Part shown: piece by piece, positions 42,328 through 52,397 of the stretch
Position numbering within the stretch: position 1 is the stretch's first letter
How the letters are laid out: each line of letters starts with the position of its first letter
Origin: UBA1494_A sp963973975
GTDB taxonomy: Bacteria; Bacteroidota; Bacteroidia; Flavobacteriales_E; Vicingaceae
Length of the DNA stretch: 64,000 nt
NCBI GenBank assembly: GCA_963973975.1
Contig: CAXBCF010000004.1
Span: 94,776-158,775 of the forward strand
Direction: 5' to 3'
Position numbers and translations under genes: made by a program
Notes under the pieces: generated by a model
Told to the model about the DNA's origin: nothing
Seen by the model: the letters and a program-made list of their open reading frames with translations, nothing else
Databases searched by the model: none

Positions 42328-43572
42328 ATGTTGTATTACCTTTTTGAATACCTCAATGAGTTAAATTTTCCTGGAGCTGGTGTATTTCAATACATTACTT
42401 TCCGAACTGCTGCTGCAGTAATTGTATCGCTTTTAATTTCAATGGTTTTTGGAAAAAGAATCATTGCAGTTTTGAGGAAAAAGCAAGTTGGTGAAACGGT
42501 TAGAGACCTTGGTTTGGACGGTCAAAATGCCAAACAAGGCACGCCAACAATGGGAGGTTTAATCATTCTTGCTTCCATCTTAATTCCAACAATTCTATTT
42601 GCAAAACTCGACAATGTCTATGTTCAGTTGATGCTTATTTCTACTGTGATGTTAGGTTCTATAGGTTTTATAGATGATTACATTAAAGTATTTAAGAAAA
42701 ACAAAAAAGGATTAGCTGGAAAGTTTAAAATCATTGGACAAGTAGCAGTTGGGCTAGTGGTAGGATCTATTCTTTACTTCAACGATGGAGTGATGGTGAA
42801 AAAGCAAGTTCCAAATACAGGAGTTACTGCTGAAATGCTTTTATTAGATGGAGAAGCGAATAATGCAAAGAACTTTCATTGGGAAGAAACCAAGTCTATG
42901 GTAACGACTATTCCATTTGTAAAAAATAATGAGTTTGATTATGCAGTTTTGATAGAATGGTGCTGCGACAATGTGATGGATTGGATATGGATTATTTTCA
43001 TTCCAATAGTTATTATTATCGTGACGGCGGTTTCCAATGGTGCTAACATGACTGACGGTTTGGATGGTTTAGCCACAGGAACTTCTGCCATCATTGGAGT
43101 CACGCTTGCGGTGTTTGCATACGTTTCGGGTAACACCATTTTCGCTGATTACTTAAATATTATGTACATCCCCGATTCGGGTGAACTGGTAATTTTTATT
43201 GGAGCATTCATTGGAGCTTGTATTGGCTTCTTATGGTACAACTCCTATCCTGCGCAAGTATTTATGGGTGATACTGGTAGTTTGGCCTTGGGTGGAATCA
43301 TCGCAGTTTTTGCCTTAGCTATTCGAAAGGAATTGTTGATTCCAGTTTTCTGTGGTGTTTTTCTTATTGAAAACTTATCGGTGATCATACAAGTAGCTTA
43401 TTTCAAATACACCAAGAAGAAGTTGGGAGAAGGAAAACGGGTGTTTTTGATGGCGCCATTGCACCATCATTATCAGAAGAAAGGAATGCATGAATCGAAG
43501 ATTGTTTCACGCTTTTGGATCATAGGAGTGATGTTGGCAATCCTCTCAATTGTGACGTTGAAATTAAGGTAG
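42328..43572 (+). CDS. mraY: Phospho-N-acetylmuramoyl-pentapeptide transferase MraY
   Basis: 414 residues, ten transmembrane helices. Conserved aspartates occur in IGFIDDYIK and in NMTDGLDGLA; APLHHHYQKKG near the C terminus matches family motif. Transfers phospho-MurNAc-pentapeptide to undecaprenyl phosphate (lipid I). An insertion of about 50 residues between helices (about 165-205) is larger than in E. coli, as usual in Bacteroidota. Confidence 0.97.
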   Translation: MLYYLFEYLNELNFPGAGVFQYITFRTAAAVIVSLLISMVFGKRIIAVLRKKQVGETVRDLGLDGQNAKQGTPTMGGLIILASILIPTILFAKLDNVYVQLMLISTVMLGSIGFIDDYIKVFKKNKKGLAGKFKIIGQVAVGLVVGSILYFNDGVMVKKQVPNTGVTAEMLLLDGEANNAKNFHWEETKSMVTTIPFVKNNEFDYAVLIEWCCDNVMDWIWIIFIPIVIIIVTAVSNGANMTDGLDGLATGTSAIIGVTLAVFAYVSGNTIFADYLNIMYIPDSGELVIFIGAFIGACIGFLWYNSYPAQVFMGDTGSLALGGIIAVFALAIRKELLIPVFCGVFLIENLSVIIQVAYFKYTKKKLGEGKRVFLMAPLHHHYQKKGMHESKIVSRFWIIGVMLAILSIVTLKLR

Positions 43573-43579
43573 TAGAAAG

Positions 43580-44923
43580 GTGAAAAGAAAAGCTGAAATA
43601 GTCATACTCGGTGGAGGAGAAAGTGGAGTGGGAGCGGCCATTTTAGCGAAGAAAAAGGGACTTGTGCCCTTGGTTTCAGATGCTTCGAGCATCAAGCCAA
43701 AATACAAGGAGGTTCTTTTAAAAAATGAGATTGAATTTGAAGAGAAAAAGCATGATGTAGAGCGGATTTTGAAAGCTACTGAAGTAGTGAAAAGTCCGGG
43801 AATACCTGATGATGCTCCTTTGATTATGCAACTTAAAGCTGCGGGAATTTCTGTGATTTCAGAGATAGAATTTGGCTTTCGTTACTGCACTGCCAAAATT
43901 ATTGCAATCACCGGAAGCAATGGAAAAACAACAACAGCTTTTCTTACTGCCTATTTGCTTGAAAAAGCTGGAGTGAATATAGGTTTAGCAGGAAATGTTG
44001 GCAAAAGTTTCTGTGAAATGCTCGCTACGCAAGAAGTCGATTGGTATGTGTTGGAGTTGAGTAGTTTTCAATTAGATGGAATCAAAACTTTTAGAGCAGA
44101 CATAGCAATTTTACTAAACATCACGCCTGATCACTTGGATCGCTATCAAAACAAGTTTGAGCGCTATGCAGCTTCCAAAATGAGAATAGTTGAGAACTCA
44201 AAAGCTTCAGATTATTTTATTTACTGTGCAGACAGTCAAGAAATTGAAACAGCAAAAAGCCACTTGACAATTGCAGCACAAGAAATTCCTTTTTCAATTC
44301 AAAAACAACTCCCAATTGGAGCATATATAAATGATAAACAATTAATTATAAATTTAACTAACAACCACTTTACCATGTCAATACATGAACTAGCCTTGCA
44401 AGGCAAACACAATTTATACAATACCATGGCAGCCGGTATTGCCTCTAGAATTTTAGATTTGAGAAAAGAAATCATTCGTGACTCAATGTCAGATTTTAAG
44501 AATGTAGAACATAGACTAGAGACAGTTGCAACCATTCACGGAATCGAGTTTATCAACGATTCTAAGGCCACCAATGTAAATTCTACTTGGTACGCTCTAG
44601 AAAGTCAAAGCAAGCCATTAATTTGGATTGTTGGTGGTGTCGATAAGGGAAATGACTACAGTCAACTGAGTGCTTTGGTGAAAGAAAAAGTAAAAGCAAT
44701 TATTTGTTTGGGAAAATCCAATCAAAAAATAGTTGATGCTTTTCAAGCTGACATTCAAGTAATTGAAACAGCAGTATCAGCTGAGGATGCAGTTAGAAAA
44801 GCATACGAAATTGGTAGAACAGGTGACGTGGTTTTACTTTCTCCTGCTTGTGCAAGTTTTGATTTGTTCGAAAACTATGAAGATCGCGGACAGCAATTTA
44901 AAAAAGCTGTGAGAGCATTGTAA
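43580..44923 (+). CDS. murD: UDP-N-acetylmuramoyl-alanine--D-glutamate ligase MurD
   Basis: 447 residues with GTG start at 43580 (KRKAEIVILGGGESGVG). ATP motif ITGSNGKTTT, central NITPDHLDRY and C-terminal LSPACASFDLFENYEDRG are all typical. Adds D-Glu to UDP-MurNAc-L-Ala in the cytoplasm. Seven bases after mraY and one base before ftsW. Confidence 0.96.
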   Translation: MKRKAEIVILGGGESGVGAAILAKKKGLVPLVSDASSIKPKYKEVLLKNEIEFEEKKHDVERILKATEVVKSPGIPDDAPLIMQLKAAGISVISEIEFGFRYCTAKIIAITGSNGKTTTAFLTAYLLEKAGVNIGLAGNVGKSFCEMLATQEVDWYVLELSSFQLDGIKTFRADIAILLNITPDHLDRYQNKFERYAASKMRIVENSKASDYFIYCADSQEIETAKSHLTIAAQEIPFSIQKQLPIGAYINDKQLIINLTNNHFTMSIHELALQGKHNLYNTMAAGIASRILDLRKEIIRDSMSDFKNVEHRLETVATIHGIEFINDSKATNVNSTWYALESQSKPLIWIVGGVDKGNDYSQLSALVKEKVKAIICLGKSNQKIVDAFQADIQVIETAVSAEDAVRKAYEIGRTGDVVLLSPACASFDLFENYEDRGQQFKKAVRAL

Positions 44924-44924
44924 T

Positions 44925-46067
44925 ATGCAGAAAGTTTTTGACTATTTAAAAGGGGATCGAGTTATTTGGGCAGTAGTCTTGCTACTCGCAATATTTTCTG
45001 TGCTGGTTGTTTACAGTTCTATTGTGACGCTTGCCTACAAGTACCAAGATGGCAATACAGAGTTTTACCTCTTCAAGCATTGCATTATCCTTTTAATTGG
45101 TTTCTTACTGATGTATGGAGCACATAAAGTCAATTACCGTTATTTCTCACGAATATCTCAAATCGCTCTTTTTATAGCTGTTCCACTCTTGTTTTTTACA
45201 TTGCTGACAGGGGCAAGTATCAATGATGCAAGTCGTTGGTTGGTGATTCCAATCATCAATCAAACTTTTCAAACCTCAGATTTAGCTAAATTGGCTTTAA
45301 TCATGTTTTTAGCTCGAATGCTTTCTAAAAAACAAGATAACATAAAAGACTTTAATCAGGCTTTTGTGCCGATCATGATACCCGTTTTAATTATCTGTGG
45401 ATTGATTTTGCCTGCCAACTTTTCTACTGCTGCAATGCTTTTTATGACTTGTTTGGTACTGATGTTTATTGGAAGAATTAACATGGCTTACATTATTTCA
45501 TTGGTTTCAATTGGCATAGTATGTCTAGCGATTTTTATAGCGGTAGTTATGAATTCAAATTACAGCAGTCGTGTAGGAACATGGCAAAGTAGAATTGAAA
45601 ACTTTAGCAGTGGTAAATCGGAGGCAAACTACCAAGCAGAGCAGTCCAAAATTGCAATTGCATCGGGTGGCGTTTTTGGAAAAGGTCCTGGACGAAGTAC
45701 TCAAAGAAATTTTTTACCTCAATCCTATTCCGATTTTATTTTTGCCACTTTAATTGAGGAATATGGTGCAATTGGCGGAGTATTTACCCTCTTGCTCTAC
45801 CTGATTTTATTTTATCGAAGTATTTTAATTGCCAAAAAAGCACCTCGAACTTTCGGAGCATTATTGGCAATCGGATTGAGTTTTAGTTTAGTTTTTCAAG
45901 CAATGATCAACATGGCAGTAGCCGTTAATTTGTTTCCTGTTACTGGTCAGCCTTTGCCAATGGTGAGTATGGGAGGTACATCCATTTGGTTTACTTGTTT
46001 GGCGATTGGTATTATATTGAGTGTTAGTAGGTTTAGTGAAGAAGATAAAAGTTTACAGCATGAGTAA
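44925..46067 (+). CDS. ftsW: Peptidoglycan glycosyltransferase FtsW (SEDS)
   Basis: 380 residues with 8-10 transmembrane helices and SEDS motifs: FQTSDLAKLALIMFLA, GGVFGKGPGRSTQRNFLPQSYSDFIFA and VTGQPLPMVSMGGTS. Polymerises septal glycan with FtsI. Its end overlaps the murG start by 8 bases (ATGAGTAA). Confidence 0.96.
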   Translation: MQKVFDYLKGDRVIWAVVLLLAIFSVLVVYSSIVTLAYKYQDGNTEFYLFKHCIILLIGFLLMYGAHKVNYRYFSRISQIALFIAVPLLFFTLLTGASINDASRWLVIPIINQTFQTSDLAKLALIMFLARMLSKKQDNIKDFNQAFVPIMIPVLIICGLILPANFSTAAMLFMTCLVLMFIGRINMAYIISLVSIGIVCLAIFIAVVMNSNYSSRVGTWQSRIENFSSGKSEANYQAEQSKIAIASGGVFGKGPGRSTQRNFLPQSYSDFIFATLIEEYGAIGGVFTLLLYLILFYRSILIAKKAPRTFGALLAIGLSFSLVFQAMINMAVAVNLFPVTGQPLPMVSMGGTSIWFTCLAIGIILSVSRFSEEDKSLQHE

Positions 46068-47163
46068 AATAAAAATCATCATCAGTGGAGGCGGAACAGG
46101 AGGACATATTTTTCCTGCCATTGCTATTGCTGACGCTATCAAAAAGAAGCGACCAGAAGCAGTGTTTCTATTTGTTGGTGCTAAGGGCAGAATGGAAATG
46201 GAAAAAGTGCCTCAAGCGGGATATGAAATCATCGGTTTACCAATTATGGGTTTGCAAAGAAGTTTTACCATTAAGAACCTAAAATTTCCATTCATGTTGA
46301 TGAAAAGTATGCAAAAGGCAAAGCGCATTGTAAAAGACTTTAAACCTGACCTTGCTATTGGTGTTGGAGGATATGCAAGCGGTCCGCTGCTTAGGGCTGC
46401 CAAAAAAGCTAAAGTTCCCACTTTGCTACAAGAGCAAAATTCTTATGCGGGTTTAACTAATAAAATGTTGGGTAAAAAGGCTGATAAGATTTGTGTTGCT
46501 TATGCTGGAATGGATCGTTTTTTTCCAAAAGATAAAATTGTATTGACAGGAAATCCTGTTAGGGAAGAGGTAGTGAAACTGGAAGGTAAAAAGGTGAGGG
46601 CTTTTGAGTTTTTTGAACTATCGGAAAATAAAAAAACGCTACTAATAGTTGGAGGAAGCCTTGGAGCGTGGTCAATTAATGAAGCAGTTGAGCAAGCAAT
46701 ACAAAGTTGGGAAAATGAGAAAATTCAAGTGATTTGGCAAACAGGTAAATTATTTAATAATCGTGCAGTAAAAGCTGCAAAAGGACATGAAGCTTGGCTG
46801 ATAGTAACTCCTTTTATTCAGCGCATGGACTTGGCTTATGCCGCTGCAGATTTGGTAGTTTCAAGAGCTGGGGCAATTGCGGTTTCAGAATTATGTTTGG
46901 CAAAAAAGCCAAGTATTTTTATTCCCTTGCCAAGTGCCGCCGAAGACCATCAAACAAAAAACGCTCAAGTTTTGGTCACCTTAAATGCAGCTCATTTGAT
47001 AAATGATTCTGAAGTGAGAGAAATGCTTGGTTCAGAAGTTATAAAATTGATTAACGACGAGGCTCAACTACAGAAATTTGCTTCCAATATTCAACCATTA
47101 GGATATAGAGATGCAGCAGAACTAATCGCTGATGAAGCACTAAAACTGATTCAACGAAAATGA
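46060..47163 (+). CDS. murG: UDP-GlcNAc--lipid I GlcNAc transferase MurG
   Basis: 367 residues from ATG 46060, where SGGGTGGHIFPA begins at residue 10. The GVGGYASGP and LQEQNSYAGLTNK segments and the donor-binding VVSRAGAIAVSELCLAKKPSIFIPLP and AEDHQTKNA are diagnostic. Membrane-associated; makes lipid II. Overlaps ftsW and murC (ATGA). Confidence 0.97.
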   Translation: MSKIKIIISGGGTGGHIFPAIAIADAIKKKRPEAVFLFVGAKGRMEMEKVPQAGYEIIGLPIMGLQRSFTIKNLKFPFMLMKSMQKAKRIVKDFKPDLAIGVGGYASGPLLRAAKKAKVPTLLQEQNSYAGLTNKMLGKKADKICVAYAGMDRFFPKDKIVLTGNPVREEVVKLEGKKVRAFEFFELSENKKTLLIVGGSLGAWSINEAVEQAIQSWENEKIQVIWQTGKLFNNRAVKAAKGHEAWLIVTPFIQRMDLAYAAADLVVSRAGAIAVSELCLAKKPSIFIPLPSAAEDHQTKNAQVLVTLNAAHLINDSEVREMLGSEVIKLINDEAQLQKFASNIQPLGYRDAAELIADEALKLIQRK

Positions 47164-48536
47164 AAGCAATCAAGCAGCAACTTTATTTTGTAGGAATTGG
47201 AGGCATTGGGATGAGTGCGCTAGCACGTTATTTTCATCAACTTGGACACAAAGTAGTTGGTTACGATCGAACCATTACAGTTCTAACCAAGAGATTGCAA
47301 TCAGAAGGAATTATTGTAAACTATGTTGATGATGCAGATTTAATTCCATTTTCACACCGCGATACTGCTGAGACTTTAGTGATTTATACTCCTGCCATAC
47401 CAGCTGACAATGCTATTCTAAATCACTTTAAAAAAGAAGGGTTTGAATGCGTTAAACGCGCAGCTATTTTGGGCATTTTAAGCAAGCAGTTTAAAACCAT
47501 TGCTGTTTCAGGAACTCATGGTAAAACAACAATCTCGTCGATGATAGCTTTTTTATTAAATAAAGGAGGAGTGAAAGTCAATGCATTTTTAGGAGGCATT
47601 TCTCGTGATTTTGGAACAAATCTTTTGCTGGATAAAGATGCTGAATGGATGGTTACTGAAGCAGATGAATTCGATCGCTCATTCTTGCAATTAAATCCCG
47701 AAAAGTTGGTCATTAGTTCATTGGATGCCGATCACCTTGATATTTATTCAGATCGAGAAGATTTAGTGAAAACCTATGCAATGTTAGTTGCTCAAGTTAA
47801 AAAGGATGGTCTGTTAGTTTGCAAGCCTACAGTTTTTGATGAATTAAAGGAACAGCTTCCAAAAAATACGGAAACCTATCAACTTAGTGGAGACTCAACA
47901 ATAAAAGCCGAACAAATACGAGTTGAAAATGGCAATCTAATTTTCAATTACGTTTCAGATAAAGTCACTATTAAAGACATTCTTTGTGGATTGCCGGGGC
48001 AACACAATGTTGAAAATGCTTTGGCAGCGATTAGAATTGCACTGGAGTTTGATATTTCTACAGATAAAATAAAATCTGCCATGGCTTCATTTCTAGGAGT
48101 TAAAAGGCGGTTTGATGTTCATGTAAAAACGGATGAGGTAGTGTATATTGATGATTATGCACATCACCCTGAAGAGGTTAGGGCGCTGATTGAATCCGTT
48201 AAAATGCTCTATCCAGGAAAAAAGATAACAGCTATTTTTCAGCCACACTTATTTAGTCGTACTAGAGATTTTGGGGACGAGTTTGCTAAGGTTTTAGGGC
48301 TTGCTGATGAATTGATTTTATTAGAAATTTATCCTGCAAGAGAACAACCAATCGAAGGAATTGATGCCATGTGGCTGTCGAAGAAAATAAATAAAACGAA
48401 CGTTCCTGTTTGCCAAAAACACCAATTAATTAATGTTTTAAAAAATAGAGAGTTAAAAGTGCTATTGACAATTGGAGCTGGAGATATCGACACCATGATT
48501 GACCCAATTATAAATTTTATAGAAAGCCAAGAATGA
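47160..48536 (+). CDS. murC: UDP-N-acetylmuramate--L-alanine ligase MurC
   Basis: 458 residues. GIGGIGMSALAR at 12-23, P loop VSGTHGKTTISS, DADHLDIY, DDYAHHPEEV and QPHLFSRTRDF are the classical MurC signature. Adds the first L-Ala of the stem peptide. Overlaps murG by ATGA and ftsQ by 4 bases. Confidence 0.97.
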   Translation: MKAIKQQLYFVGIGGIGMSALARYFHQLGHKVVGYDRTITVLTKRLQSEGIIVNYVDDADLIPFSHRDTAETLVIYTPAIPADNAILNHFKKEGFECVKRAAILGILSKQFKTIAVSGTHGKTTISSMIAFLLNKGGVKVNAFLGGISRDFGTNLLLDKDAEWMVTEADEFDRSFLQLNPEKLVISSLDADHLDIYSDREDLVKTYAMLVAQVKKDGLLVCKPTVFDELKEQLPKNTETYQLSGDSTIKAEQIRVENGNLIFNYVSDKVTIKDILCGLPGQHNVENALAAIRIALEFDISTDKIKSAMASFLGVKRRFDVHVKTDEVVYIDDYAHHPEEVRALIESVKMLYPGKKITAIFQPHLFSRTRDFGDEFAKVLGLADELILLEIYPAREQPIEGIDAMWLSKKINKTNVPVCQKHQLINVLKNRELKVLLTIGAGDIDTMIDPIINFIESQE

Positions 48537-49324
48537 AAAAGTGGAACTCCTACATCGGTTGGTTGATGCTTTTTGCAATTTTAATTGTGAGTCTAGGCTT
48601 TAGCACCAAAAAGCAAGGTGCAAAGGTCTGTGAGCAAATCTTGATAAAAATAGATTATAGCTCAGGGAATTATTTTGTGGTAGAAGAAGATATTTCATCC
48701 ATGGTTTATCATGAAATTGATACTGTTTTAGGTCGTCCAATTGCAGCGATAGAATCAGAGCGTTTGGAGCATAAAATTAGCAACCACCCCTCCATTGAAA
48801 AGGCCGAAGTTTTTAAAAGAATTAATGGAGATTTAGTAATAGAAGTTACACAAAGACAACCGATTGTTCGGCTGTTTAACTATAAAGGCGAAAGTTTTTA
48901 CTTGGATGTGAAGGGCAATCCAATGCCAATTTCCGATCAATTCACTTCAAGGGTGTTAATTGCCAACGGATATATTTTCGGTTCTTTCATTGATGCAAAT
49001 CAAATGAATGATGTTGAAAAGCCTAGTTCAGTAAGAACGAACAAAATAATTCAAGATATTTTTGCTTTTGCAGAATACATTTACATGGATAAATTTTGGA
49101 GCGCTCAGATTGAACAGTTGTATGTTAATAAAGAGTTCGATATAGAGTTGATACCAAGAGTGGGAAATCATAGAATTGTATTTGGAGATGCTTCATTAAT
49201 TGAAGAGAAATTTAATAAGCTTAAAATCTTCTATTTCGAGGGTTTAAGTAAGACCGGATGGAACGAATATAGTGTGATCAATCTAAAATATGCGAACCAG
49301 GTGGTTTGCAAAAAGAGAAATTAA
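48533..49324 (+). CDS. ftsQ: Cell division protein FtsQ
   Basis: 263 residues: short cytoplasmic N terminus, one transmembrane helix (about 7-24) and a periplasmic region starting with a POTRA-like domain (ISNHPSIEKAEVFKRINGDLVIEVTQRQPIVRLF). Sequence conservation is weak, as usual for Bacteroidota FtsQ, so the call leans on the cluster position between murC and ftsA. Confidence 0.88.
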   Translation: MKKWNSYIGWLMLFAILIVSLGFSTKKQGAKVCEQILIKIDYSSGNYFVVEEDISSMVYHEIDTVLGRPIAAIESERLEHKISNHPSIEKAEVFKRINGDLVIEVTQRQPIVRLFNYKGESFYLDVKGNPMPISDQFTSRVLIANGYIFGSFIDANQMNDVEKPSSVRTNKIIQDIFAFAEYIYMDKFWSAQIEQLYVNKEFDIELIPRVGNHRIVFGDASLIEEKFNKLKIFYFEGLSKTGWNEYSVINLKYANQVVCKKRN

Positions 49325-49325
49325 A

Positions 49326-50615
49326 ATGGAAACTTCGTCGGACATTGTAGTAGGGCTTGACATTGGAACCACCAAAATCGCAGTAATGATTGGTCGGAAA
49401 AATGAGCATGGAAAGCTTGAAATTCTCGGAATGGGAAAATCTGACTCCTTGGGAGTGAGTAGAGGCGTTGTTGCTAATATTGAAAAAACAGTTCAGTCTA
49501 TAAAAAGTGCCGTTCAAGAAGCTGAAAATAAGGCAGGAGTTGATGTTCGAGTGGTGAACGTTGGTATCGCTGGACAGCACATTAAAAGTTTACAACATCG
49601 CGGAATATTGGTGCGAAATAGTTTGGAGGATGAAATCAGTCAGGATGATATTGACCGGCTGGTAAACGACATGTTTAAGTTAGTCACCCTTCCAGGTGAA
49701 GAAATTATTGATGCTTTGCCACAAGAATTTATTGTGGACAGTGAGCAGGGAATTAAAGATCCAATTGGAATGTCGGGAATTCGGTTGGAAGCGAATTTTC
49801 ACATCATTACAGGACAAGTTGCTGCTGCTAAAAACATTCACAAATGTGTGCACAAAGCAAACCTAGAGGTTGAGGAATTGATTTTAGAACCAATAGCATC
49901 GGCTGCTGCAGTTTTAAGTGAAGAAGAAAAAGAGGCAGGAGTTGTTTTAGTGGATATTGGAGGTGGTACAACAGATGTTGCCATTTTCCAAGATGGGATT
50001 ATTCGCCACACAGCTGTGATCCCTTTTGGAGGAAATGTGATTACTGAAGATATCAAAGAAGGCTGTAGCATCATTAAAAATCAAGCGGAACTATTGAAAA
50101 TTAAATTCGGTTCAGCTTTAGCAAATGAAAGTCAAGAGAATGAAATCGTTTCAATTCCTGGATTAAGAGGAAGAGAGCCCAAAGAAATTTCTATAAAAAA
50201 CTTGGCGCACATCATTCAAGCTAGAATGGAAGAAATCATAGAGCACATTTATTATGAAATAAAGAACAGTGGCTATGAAAATAAATTGATTGCTGGCTTA
50301 GTTATAACAGGTGGAGGCTCTCAATTGAAACACATTGGTCAGTTATTTGAATATGTGACTGGAATGGATGCTAGAATTGGCTATCCGAATGAATATTTGG
50401 CAAAAGGGAATGCGGAAGAAATTACAAGCCCAATGTTTGCTACTGGTGTTGGTCTGATTTTAAAAGGATTTGAGAAATTAGAACGACAAAAAGGACAAAA
50501 AGCTAAACATGTTGAAGAACCCGGAAAAATCCGTCAAGGAGAAAAAACTAAAAGTGGTTTCTTACAGCAGATAATAAATAAAGGAAAAGAATTTTTCGAA
50601 GACGATGAAAATTAA
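49326..50615 (+). CDS. ftsA: Cell division protein FtsA
   Basis: 429 residues from ATG 49326, two bases after the ftsQ stop. Actin-fold motifs are clear: VVGLDIGTTKIAVMIG, VVLVDIGGGTTDVAIFQDG and GLVITGGGSQLKHI. The end carries a basic amphipathic helix (KSGFLQQIINKGKEFF) that serves as membrane anchor for FtsZ. Followed 20 bases later by ftsZ. Confidence 0.97.
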   Translation: METSSDIVVGLDIGTTKIAVMIGRKNEHGKLEILGMGKSDSLGVSRGVVANIEKTVQSIKSAVQEAENKAGVDVRVVNVGIAGQHIKSLQHRGILVRNSLEDEISQDDIDRLVNDMFKLVTLPGEEIIDALPQEFIVDSEQGIKDPIGMSGIRLEANFHIITGQVAAAKNIHKCVHKANLEVEELILEPIASAAAVLSEEEKEAGVVLVDIGGGTTDVAIFQDGIIRHTAVIPFGGNVITEDIKEGCSIIKNQAELLKIKFGSALANESQENEIVSIPGLRGREPKEISIKNLAHIIQARMEEIIEHIYYEIKNSGYENKLIAGLVITGGGSQLKHIGQLFEYVTGMDARIGYPNEYLAKGNAEEITSPMFATGVGLILKGFEKLERQKGQKAKHVEEPGKIRQGEKTKSGFLQQIINKGKEFFEDDEN

Positions 50616-50635
50616 AAAATCAAAAAACAAAAGTT

Positions 50636-52183
50636 ATGAAGTTTGATTTACCAAAAGAGCAATCCTCAATTATTAAAGTCATCGGTGTAGGTGGCGGTGG
50701 CAGTAATGCTGTTAATCATATGTATCGCCAAGGCATTACAGGAGTGGATTTCGTGATTTGCAATACCGATCAACAAGCATTGGACTTAAGTCCTGTGCCA
50801 AATAAAATTCAACTGGGCTCTACCCTTACTGAAGGTCGAGGTGCTGGTTCAAACCCAGAAGTTGGAAAGAATGCTGCAATTGAAAATGTGGATGAGCTGA
50901 AAGACCTCTTGGGTAAAAATACACAAATGGTTTTCATAACTGCAGGAATGGGTGGCGGAACCGGAACAGGTGCAGCTCCAATTATTGCTGAAACAGCACG
51001 AGAAATGGGAATTTTAACTGTTGGGATTGTTACCATTCCTTTTACTTTCGAAGGTAGAAGAAGAAAAGTGCAAGCTGATGAAGGATTGGAGCAATTGAGA
51101 GACAATGTTGACACATTACTTATTATCTGCAATGATAAATTAAGGGAAATGCACGGCAACTTGAAGATTTCGGAGGCTTTTTCTAAAGCGGACGATATTT
51201 TGACTGTAGCTGCAAAAGGCATTGCTGAGATTATTACTGTTGCAGGTTATATTAACGTTGATTTTGAAGATGTTAAAACAGTAATGAAAGATGGTGGAAC
51301 AGCAATCATGGGTTCTGCTGCAGCTGAAGGAGATGGAAGAGCTGTGAAAGCAGTGAGTCAAGCATTGGCTTCACCATTGTTGAATGATAATGACATTACA
51401 GGAGCAAATTATATTTTATTGAACATTACTTCAGGAGATGAAGAGGTTTCCATGGATGAGATTGATGAAATAACAGATTACATCCAAAATGAAGCAGGTA
51501 ATACTGCTGACATTATTTGGGGAAATGGAGTAGATGAGTCATTGGGAAGTAAAATTTGTGTTACCATTATAGCAACAGGCTTTGGTGGAAAAAAGCCAAT
51601 TGGGTTTTCAACCGAAAAAAAACCTGAGAAAAAGGTAATTAGCTTAGACGATGATGTGCCAACAAATATTACTCAATCTTTAGATCAAGATGATTCAAAG
51701 TCTAAAGACAAATCGCCGAGTGAGCCAACTTTGAAAACAAATGAGCAACAAAAAAGCTTTGAGTTTACAATTCGTTCTAAAGATGATTTTGAGCATCTAA
51801 AAAATTCAGAAGAACCAAAACAAACAAAGCGTTATAATTTAGATGATGAGCTTTCAAATGGATCTTCTCAAGAAGAGGAAAGCGCGCCAAAAAATAGCAC
51901 TTCAAGTGAATTGCCTTCCGATAAAGAATTGGACGAGGAAGCACAAATTAGGAAGAGTCATGATCGGATTTTAAAATTAAAAGCCTTGAGCTTAAAAATT
52001 AAAAGTCCAGGTGGAATTAATGATTTAGAAAAAGAACCTGCGTACAAAAGACGTCAAATCAAGTTAGACGAAACGCCTCATTCTTCAGAGTCAAATGTTT
52101 CTCGCTACACCTTAAGTGAGGATGAGGATAATAAAACTGCTTTAAAACAAAATAATTCTTTTCTACACGACAATGTAGATTGA
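50636..52183 (+). CDS. ftsZ: Cell division protein FtsZ
   Basis: 515 residues. The tubulin-type GTPase motif GGGTGTGAAP is intact, with GVGGGGSNAVNHM at 17-29 and the T7 loop NVDFEDVKTVM. The GTPase body ends near residue 320; then a ~180-residue acidic, disordered linker leads to the C-terminal peptide NSFLHDNVD typical of this phylum. Last gene of the cluster; terminator follows. Confidence 0.98.
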   Translation: MKFDLPKEQSSIIKVIGVGGGGSNAVNHMYRQGITGVDFVICNTDQQALDLSPVPNKIQLGSTLTEGRGAGSNPEVGKNAAIENVDELKDLLGKNTQMVFITAGMGGGTGTGAAPIIAETAREMGILTVGIVTIPFTFEGRRRKVQADEGLEQLRDNVDTLLIICNDKLREMHGNLKISEAFSKADDILTVAAKGIAEIITVAGYINVDFEDVKTVMKDGGTAIMGSAAAEGDGRAVKAVSQALASPLLNDNDITGANYILLNITSGDEEVSMDEIDEITDYIQNEAGNTADIIWGNGVDESLGSKICVTIIATGFGGKKPIGFSTEKKPEKKVISLDDDVPTNITQSLDQDDSKSKDKSPSEPTLKTNEQQKSFEFTIRSKDDFEHLKNSEEPKQTKRYNLDDELSNGSSQEEESAPKNSTSSELPSDKELDEEAQIRKSHDRILKLKALSLKIKSPGGINDLEKEPAYKRRQIKLDETPHSSESNVSRYTLSEDEDNKTALKQNNSFLHDNVD

Positions 52184-52204
52184 TAAAGACTATGATTGGT
52201 TGAT

Positions 52205-52252
52205 AAAAGGGCTGTTTTTCATTTTATTATGATGCAGCCCTTTTTGATTTTT
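52205..52252 (+). terminator. Rho-independent terminator after ftsZ
   Basis: AAAAGGGCTG (52205-52214) pairs with CAGCCCTTTT (52235-52244) across a 20-base loop, followed by T-rich sequence. Confidence 0.8.
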
Positions 52253-52254
52253 TT

Positions 52255-52325
52255 TAAACCATTAAGCATTAAGAGAATTAAGATTGTTGTAGCTCTTAAT
52301 CTTCCTTAACTTCTTAATCGTTTTA
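52255..52325. repeat. Fold-back repeat of ATTAAG units
   Basis: CATTAAGCATTAAGAGAATTAAG at the left is mirrored by CTCTTAATCTTCCTTAACTTCTTAATCG at the right, around TTGTTGTAG. Same design as the CACAAAG repeats but another unit. Lies between ftsZ and alr. Confidence 0.6.
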
Positions 52326-52397
52326 ATATGAGATGCTTGGAATTGATGATTTGTTAGTTCTTTTGAACAGACTAGGGACATTAATAACAGCAAATAA

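Noticed and set aside
50809..51222. Open frame antisense to ftsZ (about 137 codons)
   Set aside because: Wholly inside ftsZ, proline/serine-rich shadow translation without a family signature.
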